Assembly (NCBI RefSeq): GCF_040115645.1
Contig: NC_089568.1
Location: forward strand, 558,001-622,000
Length of the DNA: 64,000 nucleotides
From: Euwallacea fornicatus
Taxonomy: Eukaryota; Arthropoda; Insecta; Coleoptera; Curculionidae
Direction: 5' to 3'
Part shown: positions 44,195-56,100 of the stretch, one piece after another
How the letters are laid out: every line of letters begins with the position of its first letter
Position numbering within the stretch: position 1 is the first letter of the stretch
The notes under the pieces: model-generated
Seen by the model: only the letters and a program-made list of their open reading frames with translations
What the model was told of the DNA's origin: nothing
Databases searched by the model: none
Program-made: the position numbers and the translations under genes

Positions 44195-47100
44195 CTTGAA
44201 TAATGCTAGTTAATTCTCCATTTTTGAAACGATCAATGAGTTTTTCATTATCGCCGATGCAAATATTCGTTATTTCCGCACTAAAATTCCATAAAACCAG
44301 CTTTTGATTTTTGTACTCCAAATCATCTAACAAATGAGCTAAACTCTGAAAAAAAATTATATTTATATAAAAAAACTGTATTAGCTTTTGTTGTGAGGAA
44401 AGGATTTGATATACCTGATGCCTCAAATTCAAGTCTCAAAGCATGGAAATCGCGAAAAACACATAGTATATAAACAGGGTGTTTCCTAACTACGTGTAAA
44501 AAATTTAAAGGCGTAATCCTCAACTGATTTTGAGTCAAAAATATCTAATAAACATATGTCCGCAAATGCCTTGTTTCCAAGATACAGGGTGTTGAAATGT
44601 GACAAGAAAAAGAGATTTTATTTCCAAAATGACTCAATTTGAGTGTTTGAATTTTAGAAAAGACAATTCCGGGGGTTCCGGGATTTTCTTCAATACGCCT
44701 TAAGATTTCTTCTTCCACTTCTGGTGTTCGACGTGTTATTGCCTTTCCTCTTCCTGGAGTTTTCATAAGAGATCCTGTATCACAAAGACGTTGAACGAGG
44801 TTTTTAAAGGTTTGGTGGTTGGGGGAGCGGGACTGGGAGAAGTATGACGGTTGGGCAAAGACCTTCATACCCCGGATCCGTGCGTGGTACGAGTGCGAGT
44901 GGACGAAGAGCGGGTACATGTTGGCTCAGGTTTTCACCGGACACGGCGTGTTCGGGAAATACCTGAAGCGGATACGAGTGGAGAGAAGTGCTGAATGTTG
45001 GTTTTGTAGCGAAAGGGAGGACACACCGGAGCACACGCTGTGGATGTGTCCGGAATGGGAGAGCTATCGCGCTGAGGCAAGGGCAGGGGGACTTGACCTC
45101 AACCGAAGTACGATAGGGAATGAGCTGGTTGAAAGTAAGAGCAAGTGGGTAGCGTTTGAGGGCCTGATAGAGAAGATCTTGAGGGCCAAGATTGTAAAGG
45201 AGAACGAGAGGAAGAAGAGTGGGGTGCGGAACCTTGTCCGTACCTAGTCCGAGGGAGCGAGGAAGCCCTGATGAAATGCCGAGAGGCGGTTCCGGGGCAG
45301 AAGAGGGGAGGTGGGTTTAGTGGGCAGGCGGGCGACGTAATGGTCGGTCGAATCCTACACTACCCGGCTGATGACCAGGCCGGGTGTCTTAAGAAGATTC
45401 CCCCTCCTCGGAAAAAAAAAAAAATGTTTGGTGGTTGGGAGCTTGGTGGTTTGGAAACCTTTCCATGTAAATTCCAAACACTTACCATCAGCAAGGCCGT
45501 AAACAAAAACCATATTGGCCATTTCTTGATTAGTGTAATTAGGAATTTGAAAAATTTTCAAAACTGAGGTATAATCTGATTTTTGGGACACAGAACTAAA
45601 TTCTTTCACTTTAGAGAGTAAAACACCAAAATAACACTGATTATCTTGTTTATAGTAGTGGAAGTAGCAAAAAAAACTAACAATAAATAAGTTAGTAAAA
45701 ACCACCAAACCTTTAGAAACCTTTGAAACCTTTTTCAACGTCTTTCAGTCAACACCCTGTATCTTGGAAACAAGGCATTTGCGGACATATGTTTATTAGA
45801 CATTTTTGACTCAAAATCAGTCGAGGATTACGCTTTTAAATTTTTTACACATAGTTAGGAAACACCCTGTATATACAGGGTTATTCACGCTATACGGCTC
45901 GGAATATTGTGGCCAAAATACGAGGTTTTCTAAAAATTTTCCTTTTGGGTTATATGGGGATCTATTATGGCTACTTTTTAAAATTATTTTCATATTATAC
46001 AGGGTGTCCCAAAAGTGCTAAAAGTATCAAAGTTGTGTTTTTTTAAATGGAACCCCTTGTATATTGTTGCATTTTTGGATTCTCCGATCAAAATAAATGT
46101 ATGTTTTAATAAGGTTTACAATACCTAGCACTTACGGTTTTTGAAATAATTTAAATTTTGTAAAAATTTGGTCTAATTTTCATGTTTTAACCACTTAAGC
46201 AATATTTAAGTTATGTAAGCGTAATTTACAGTGTAGTGTAATAATGGATCATACTTTATATCCCAATCATGAAAAACTTGCCAGCTTATACAGGGTGTGC
46301 AAAAATTAAAACTATTCAAAGGAGGACTTTAAGTGGCTATAACTGGATTAATTTAAATGCAATGCCATATTTTTTAACTTACCAGGATATGTAGTTTTTA
46401 AATACCCATCGAATGGTACTAGGATGTTCATAGCTAAGTCTTCGCGTTTTTGCAGAATGCACTAAATAATGGCTCCTTGCGTCATTTGGCGTCTTTTAGT
46501 TCAAAGTTCTAAATCACATATCAAGTATAACATAAAACGGAAACAAAATATTTATTACAGAAGTTCGAAATGTCGACCGTCCATTTCCAAACACTTACAA
46601 ATTCTTTTTTCAAAACCACCGCTAATTCTGGACAACATTTGCGGAGTAACAGTTTCAAACGCGTCTCTCATACGTGTTTTCATATCCTGTGGAGTTGTTG
46701 GAGGCGTATTGTAGACAATTCCTTTTATGTATTAATCGGTAAAAACTAAAATGATCTTGACATTAGAGAGGATTTTTAGAGTAATAGAGAGTTTATGGGA
46801 TTCGGGGTAGCTTAAATACCCAATCAGGGGATCGGTACCCATTAACAGGGTCAATCCACAGTTGGTAACTTTTTAAATCCTTAAACCGTATCTTGAGACA
46901 AAGGCAAAAATTGAGAATTTACGGGGAATTGCAGCTGTAAAGATTTTGACCAAATATGGATGAATTTAGACCTTTGTCTTGATAAGGATAAAAGAGTGAA
47001 AGTTCCTTTATGCAGGGCAACTCTTACAGGAAGAAAATGGGTTCCCAACATATGGTCATCACGGACATGATCGGACGGATTGCATAGGCATAGGCGTAGC

Positions 47101-50100
47101 CTGAGGGTACATTACACACTCTAGAAAAAAAGTACCTTTGCAGACTAAACTAAAAAATAAACTAAATTAACTATCTGATATTTTGAAATATCATAGGCAA
47201 CTAGATACATTGGAACTTTGAACTAAAAGACGCCAAATGGCCCAAGGAGCCATTATTTAGTGCATTCTGCAAAAACGCGAAGACTTAGCTATGAACATCC
47301 TAGTACCATTCGATGGGTATTTAAAAACTACATATCCTGGTAAGTTAAAAAATATGGCATTGCATTTAAATTAATCCAGTTATAGCCACTTAAAGTCCTC
47401 ATTTGAATAGTTTTAATTTTTGCACACCCTGTATAAGCTGGCAAGTTTTTTATGATTGGGATATAAAGTATGATCCATTATTACACTACACTGTAAATTA
47501 CGCTTACATAACTTAAATATTGCTTAAGTGGTTAAAACATGAAAATTAGGCCAAATTTTTACAAAATTTAAATTATTTCAAGAACCGTAAGTGCTAGGTA
47601 TTGTAAACCTTATTAAAACATACATTTATTTTGATCGGAGAATCCAAAAATGCAACAATATACAAGGGGTTCCATTTAAAAAAACACAACTTTGATACTT
47701 TTAGCACTTTTGGGACACCCTGTATAATATGAAAATAATTTTAAAAAGTAGCCATAATAGATCCCCATATAACCCAAAAGGAAAATTTTTAGAAAACCTC
47801 GTATTTTGGCCACAATATTCCGAGCCGTATAGCGTGAATAACCCTGTATATATATATACAGGGTGGCCCATCGAAAATAGTCCAGTAAAGTTTAATGCTC
47901 TGTATGTAAAAATTTGTAAAAAGCCTTGGACCCGTATACTTTTGTTTTCAGGGGGACAAATTTCCACATTGATTCTATCACTGTAACTTCAACCCCTTAG
48001 CGGGGGCGGCATTCACCCTTATTTTTTTCAAATGGAAAGGAGTATGTTGTGATACATCATTTGAATGGGCATTAAATTGTCTTTCAAATGGCGTTTCGTT
48101 TTTTACATTTGAGCTGCGAGTCGCCTAGAAATGGAATTTTAAACATTTTACTGGACTTCTTATTTACAAATAGGTTTGTGAGTAAACATTTTTGGTAAAC
48201 TAACAAATATCGGTGGACAATTCGATTTTACCTTCAGTAAAGTAGTTGATGTGGGTAGTTCGTTATTGCTGTGCAGTTCTTTTCTTTCGGTTCAATAAAA
48301 ATGGTTTATTCTGTTGCGGAGAAAGTGGAAATTATTGAATTGTATTTTATAAACAATCAATGCGCAAGAGTAACGACAACTTTGTTTAATGAGAGGCATG
48401 CAGACAGAAACATACATCATGGTTACATCCTACAATTAGTAGCAAAATTCCGGCAAACTGGTTCAGTGACAAATAAAAAACGGAATATTAGAAATCCGGT
48501 GAGAAATGAGGCAGTACAAGTAGCTGTTCCAGGCCAAGTTAGTATGGACCCTACAGTAAGTACCAGAAAACTTTCTGATGTAACGGGAGTTTCGAAGACC
48601 ACTGTACAAAGAATTCTGAAACATAATGAATGGCACCCACATAAAATTCAACTTCTACAAGAATTGAATGAAGATGATAATGACCGCCGTTTACAATTTT
48701 GTGAAATAATGTCCGGAAAAATGATAAATAATCCCAACTACCTTTTTAACGTTTGCTTCTCAGACGAATGTACATTTTTTCTCAATGGCACAGTCAATCG
48801 ACATAATTGTCGTTACTGGTCCGACACGAGTCCGAGGATCTACCATGAGGTTCATACTCAACATCCTCAAAAATTAAACGTTTGGACTGGTATTTTTGGT
48901 GATTACATAATTAGACCATTTTTCTTACCGGGAAATTTAACTGGAGATACTTACTTAGACCTGTTGGAGAATGCCGTCAACTCAGCGCTGATCGAAATTA
49001 TGGAAAACGACCAACGTACCATGAAGAAAATCCGATATTTCAACAAGACGGAGCTCTTCCCCATTATGCAATACCTGTACGGCAGTTTCTGGATGAAACG
49101 TTTCCTGATAGATGGATTGGGGGGAGGGGTGCTATCGAATGGCCCGCGAGATCACCCGATTTATCTCCTCTTGATTTCTTTTTGTGGGGACATTTGAAAT
49201 TGAAAATTTATGCCACCCATCCTGAATCCTTAGAAGATTTACGGAACCGCATCACTAATGAATGTCAACAAATTAAACCAGATATTCTTCAAAATGTCCG
49301 GGAACACTTTGAACAGTTACTGTACTATCGTATGGAGGTGAACGGGGGACATTTTCAACACTTAATAAGACAATATGTAAACACTAATCAATAAAGTTAA
49401 ATTAATATTTCTCGGCGACGCGCAGCTCAAATGTAAAAAAACAAAACGCCATTTGAAAGACAATTTAATGCCCATTCAAAAGATGTATCACAACATACCC
49501 CTTTCCATTTGAAAAAATAAGGTTGAATGCCGCCCCCGCTAAGGGGTTGAAGTTACAGTGATAGAATTAATGTGGAAATTTGTCCCCCTGAAAACAAAAG
49601 TATACGGGTCCGAGGCTTTTTCCAAATTTTCACACACAAAGCAGTAAACTTTGGTGGACTGTTTTCGATGGGCCACCCTGTATAGGATAATCCATGAAAA
49701 ATAAACAAGCAAGTATTAACTTCCGATAACTGGAAGTAAGCATCATTGAAAATATTTTAGATAAGGTCGCCTCAAGGATTTTACCACTCAATTTTTGTAA
49801 CTTTGTTATTCATAGTTCTATAACGTCTAATGGCGGTTCCCGGAGGAACATCCTGTATAGCGGGTTAAATGGAGGCGAAGTGTGATTTTTGAAAAATAAA
49901 GTAAGTAAAAGGTATTTGCACCAAAATACAATGTTTCGGTTTTCTAATACCATCATTAAATTCTTTGTTTCTAAGAACCCTTTTGCACAGGGTTTCAAAA
50001 TATTTTCTTTCTCCGTTACGTTTTTGTTAGATAAGTCCGCAAGTTGATAATCGGAGGTTTTTTGTTATCAAAAATATAAAATATTCCTCTCATAAAAATG

Positions 50101-53100
50101 AAAATTTGCATCCTTTTAATCTATTCTGTATTTCTCATAGTTTTCGAAATTCCCATGCCCAGGGTCGAATTTGAGGCACCCTGCGCTGAAAAATGAAAGA
50201 AATAATTTAAAAATAAATAGTGTGATGACAAAAATATTAAATAAATATCAATTATTTTTACTTTTACGAAAAAGGTTCATTTTTGAATTTGAGACGACTT
50301 TTACCGAATTAGTTCGGGTATTTTTAATTAACTATTGCCCGCTTTATTGAAAATGCAAGTATTGACAAGTTACGCGTAAAATAAGAAATATTCAATTATA
50401 ACACGTATTTGCTTGTTGATGTGAAGTCGTTGGATAAATGTAAAACGAACGAAAGGAAAGAAATTAACAAAAAATATATATATAACGCAACAGAAGGACA
50501 GAGAAAAATCAGGGTCAATCCGGGATCATTCGAAATCAATTTTGGGAAATAACAATTTCATAGCTTTGACCTCATCCTTCGACCCTTTTTATTATTTTAT
50601 ACCTAGGCGGATAATACCAGAACACAATTACTCACCTTTGCAGCTGTTCCGTCAATGTTCCTCACAAACTCCCCATCAATGACAACAACGCTTTTTCTTT
50701 CAGAACACACTTTCAGGATTTCTTCTCTGAAATACTCTGCTGAAGGGAAATATAAACTTCCTTTAGGCCGTATTAAATATATAACTTGGTCTTCTATTGT
50801 AATGTTTTCTATATACAATTTTGGTCTGGCACTATCGTACAAAACGAATACTAAATTCGAAGCGATGCCTATGATTATTCCATATTCCAGGCTGAGCAAC
50901 AGGGAGAAGATCAGAGTCGCAGAAAGCGGGATCAGATCTAGTTCTGTAAATGATGTAAGTGTAAATTGGCGATTGTTAAAACTTCTTATATAAAGGGTGT
51001 CCCAACAAGCGCGGAAATTTAAAATTTAAAATAATAATTTTTTTTTAATGCTGAAATTATCACTTGATCATAAATTAGAGATGTTAAAATTATGTATGAA
51101 ACAATATATCTCATAAATGCCCAATTCGGCTTTGCTAGTGCATTAGCGTTTTTTTGACTAAATTTCCAATAACTTTTTAGAATAAATGTGTTTGGATTTT
51201 AGTAATGCAATGTCTAATCTCCTAAAGTTTGGCTTGTGAACATAAATTTTCGACTTCAAAAAATCCAAAAGAAAAAGTCCAAAGGCGCTAAATCGCACGA
51301 TCTAGGTGGCCAATTCATGTTGCCCAAATGGAAGAAATGTTTGGCATGGGTTTCTTTCTTAGGAATCTCATATGGATTTTCAATATCCCCAATGCGACAA
51401 TTTTGCCTATTTATAAAACCAGCAACATGAAAATACCAATGGTGTCGGATCAGTAATCAACACGCTTTCCTTAAATTTTCTTATTAGTGTGGTAACACTT
51501 GAGGTGTTTAACACATTTTTCCGACCAAATATTGGACGCAATTCGGGTATCGTAGCAACCTAATTCCCATCATTTTTAAAAAATAATTAAATAATTAAAT
51601 AATTAAAATACATTGTTGTGTCGTATATCGATCCCTTTTTAAAAATTAGATAATATGAAAAATCGAACTGCTAAAGAAGTTTAACAGTCAAAACATCACA
51701 GAAGAAATGGCGCCAAATTTAAATTTTGGGCTCTCATTGGGACGCCCTTTACTTTGCGTACTTTTAGTCCTCCACATCACAAGGAATATGTGAAATTCGC
51801 ACAAGTAGTACATGGACACCAAGACCACTGCGGCTAAAGTGGACTTCGGAATATATTTGAACGCTCCTGTTAATACGCCAAGGGCCAGTAGAAGCAGCAG
51901 ACTGGTAATTAAGGCTGTAATTTTTGGAATTCATCTAAGTCAGATGGGTCACCTACAAAGAAACGGAAACATACTTGAAGTGGTGGTCTTGGCCCCAGAA
52001 GCATTATTAACAGCCGTCCTAGTAAACGACCCAGTAACGGGCATGGACCTCACGAAGGAACCTGCTATATTTCCCAGCCCCAGTGCTATCAATTCCTGAG
52101 TAGCATCAATCATTTTTCCTTTAGCTGCAAATCAGATATTTATAGCCAAGAACCAACTTATTTCGCAGGGATGCGACGTACTGAAAGCTTTCACGATGGC
52201 TATATGCTCCAGAAAAGCTACTAAGGGACAGAAAGCGATCACGGACCCATAGTTGCTTAACATTGTAGAAAAGCTGAAGTATGTGCCATTATTAGAAGTA
52301 CTAAAAGGGGGCCAACCAAACGGAGGCAACCCTCCGTCCACTTCCCCTGTAAGACTCAGGGGAGTCGCATTGTAATATCTTTTAGCCACGTAACCAATGG
52401 TGGCTCCACTAATGACCACCAATGCATTGCCGGCTAAGCTGAGTAGGAAAATGCATCGTCCTAAAATGTTCCTGTTTCTGCTCCATTCCGGTTTATTAGT
52501 CATGGAACCGAACCTTCTTATTTCCTGCAAAGGGGTGTTTGGTGCGTACGTATTAAAAAAAATAATAAAATACGCATCTTTACCCTAAAACCGAACAGCA
52601 CAATTATTGAAACAAAACCTAGAACTGAATCCCATAATCGAGCCTTGGTAATATTTTTGAAAAATGATTGCCAAGCTTCCAGAAACTGATTAGCAGATCC
52701 AGGAATTCCCATCAAAGACTTTAGCTGAGACGACGCTATGCTTAAGGCTGCCGCGGTGGTGAACCCTGATATCACCGGTACCGAAAAGAATTCAACTAGA
52801 AATCCTGGAAAGGTTTCCTGATTATACATTAACTACGAAAGTGCGTGGGTTATCAGTACCTAAATGCAGAATACCAGCAGTGAAAATCAGTACCCCTGAA
52901 ATAAACGTAAGTAACACTGTCGCATCGGGCCCCATATTTCTTACGTGGGGTTGCACGAATAACGCCAAAATAGCAGTCGGTCCCACATTGATATCTTTGC
53001 ATCCACCGAAGATAAAGTACATGAGTCCATCCATGAGGCCGCTGTAGAGTCCGTATTGGGAGGGTAAGCCTAAGAACAGCAACATACAAGGTTAATTTTT

Positions 53101-56100
53101 ATAACTTGGCAAGTTACTGCGGGCATAGTGTTGAAGTTGGGAAAAAATTGTTTATATAAAAGTTTTATACAGGGTGAGTCGGGAGGATCGTGCCAAACTT
53201 CAGGAGCGTGTTGTACATGAAAAATAAATGTAAAAAAACTCAAATGTTGTTATCCGATTTTCGTTTGTTTACAAGTTATAGCGTAAATAAAATTAAAACA
53301 TAAAATTTAAAAAAATTATAAATTTCATTGGATTGGTCGTGGTGGCCCTATTAGTTGGCCTCCAAGGTCTCCAGACCTCACGCCACTAGACTATTGTTTG
53401 TGGGGTTGGTTTAAAACTGAAGTGTACAGAGTAAAAGTGGACACTCAAGATGCACTAATTCAACGCATTAGAAATGCTGCAGCTGCTATTGAAGAAAGAC
53501 ATGAAACAATCAGGAGCGCAAGGAATGCTCTTCATAGACGAAGCCGAAAATGTTTAGAAGTTAATGGCGATATTTCTGAACATTTACTATGATATCCAAA
53601 CGTTAATTTATGGAATTTCTTATGAAATTTATAAATTTTTTTAATTTTATTTACGCTATAACTTGTAAACAAACGAAAATCGGACAACAACATTTGAGTT
53701 TTTTTACATTTATTTTTCATGTATAACACGCTCCTGAAGTTTGGCACGATCCTCCCGACTCACCCTGTATATTGATTTGTATTTGTATGATATTATCTTA
53801 GAAAAAAAAACAAATAAACATCAGAAACCGAAAAAATCGATCAAAGTTGAGTTTTTTAAATGCGACCCCTTATACAGGGTGTTTCAGTTTTAACCCGTAT
53901 AACTTTAATATCGTATTGAATTTCCAAAAATAATGTCAGTTTGCTATATAAACCAACGTCCACTAACCTTTAGCAGATACAGGGGATCAAATTTAATTTA
54001 AAAAATAAAAAATATTAAATTTCTTTCAAAAGGAGAGAGATGCTTAGACGACATTTTGGAGGTGTTGACTATCAAAGGCGTATATGTTTTACTGGAAAAA
54101 AATAAGTTTTAGCTTTTCCAGTGTCATGGTTACCTCCATGTTAGGGAATATATATATACAGTGTGACCCACATAAGAGTGGGGCACCCTTGTAAAATTTT
54201 TATTTGTGGTCCGATTTTGATTATTTTTTATATGTTGTAAAGCATCAAAAACTCTAGTTTGTGAAAAGTTCTTGTTGTGCTCACTTAAAATTCAAGATCC
54301 ACTTTGTCACTTTTAATGCCGAAAATTCAAGAAAAGACATTAGAGATTTTTTTATTTTAAAATTAACTATAATAATAATATCTTTAGAATATTTCAAAAT
54401 GGTTGTATCTCAAATTTCGTTGAAAAATATTGATTAATAAAAAAGTTATTGAACAATTAAATTTAATCCGCTTTAGAGCAGGAAACTTTATAATATATAA
54501 AAATTATAAATATAATTTATAAACTTTACTGGGAATTTTAAAAGAAAAGGAAAACGATCTACCACATTTTTTTAAGGATAAAGATAAGTCTTGAATATTT
54601 TTACGTTAAAAGTTTTTATTGAACCTGTCTTAATTTATGTAGGTATTAAATTAATACTAACATGTAAGCAAACTAAACGTACATTAAAATATTTTAAATT
54701 AATTATTTTTATTTTTTTACTTAGAAACCGTGGGTCGGACGAAAAAATCTGAAGGAAGATTATTTTTCCAGAATTGAAGAATATATTTTATTTTCCGAAA
54801 TGCCAGCGTCGCACTACTTTTTTTGAAAAAATATTCCTTAATTTTAAGTACACTGTAAAAACTTTTTTCCAGCAAAACATATGCGTTGTTTGTAGTCGCC
54901 AACGCCACTACAATCTCATTAAATAATCTTTAACCTTTTTTGAAAAATTAAATATGTTTTATTTTTTAAATTATCTTGGAACCAGCTGTATCTGCTAAAG
55001 AAAGTCTTATTAAGCATTGGTTTATACATATAGCAAACTAATATTATTTTTTGGCGTTCAATAATCTATTAAAGTTAAGCGGCTTGAAACTGAAACACCG
55101 TGTATATTCATGTATATTCGGATTCCGCCAATTATTCCCTTTTCAAAAATATACAGCGCCTGTAAAAAGTATTGCAACACGTTTATGACTTTTATAAAGC
55201 CGATATTAAAAAAATATATTTAAACACGTATAATCTTATTTTTAAAAAGGCATTAAATGATTTATTTTCGTTGTTCAAATTTTTCGTTACTGTCCAGCTA
55301 CCCCTATTAAATTTTTATTTTCAAATGGACAATTCAACAAGAGATAGAAAATTTTACTTACAGCATTCTTAAAAAATAAAATTATTAGATACAAAATAAA
55401 GTAACTCACTAATACATCAAGCAAAATTGAAATTGCTAGAACAAATGCTCAAATTGGGCTCCAGTAACAATTTGGCAATGACTTAGTCCTTCCTTGAACT
55501 CTTTTACGCAATTTCCCGGTGTTGCTTCTATGATTCATTCCAATTCTGTTTGAATTCTAATGTCTCAAAATATGACGATTTATTGAATATATTTTTTTCT
55601 ACGATTCATAGTTGAGGAGGTATTGACCTCCGAGGTTGGCTTGTGAATTTCTAAAAACGGCATATTGCAGTAATGCGTTATTAACACGCGTCCAAATTTG
55701 GAACAAGTTTCGTTCTTATTGCCATCTTTGATTGGCAGTAATGTGAAATCGATAGAAGCTCAATAATGGTTGAATTAGAAATAAGGTATGATCTCAAACA
55801 GTTGGGATATTTTAATTTAGAAAGTTCCTATCAAACGAGCAACGCCATTTAATAGCAAATTTAATCCTAAAAGTTTTATTTTCCCTGAAAATTTGTCGAA
55901 AACCTTATCATTTTTGATAAAATCGCAGTTATGGAAGATGGGAGCAAACCAAATTTAAAGGGATTTAAAGGGAACCGTATGGTTTTTAACTGGTAAGCTA
56001 TTTGTAACTTGCAAAATTCGTGCAAGTGACATTTATCCTAAATTAGCATTACATCATCATATTACATTATACAGGGTGAGTCGGGAGGATCGTGCCAAAC

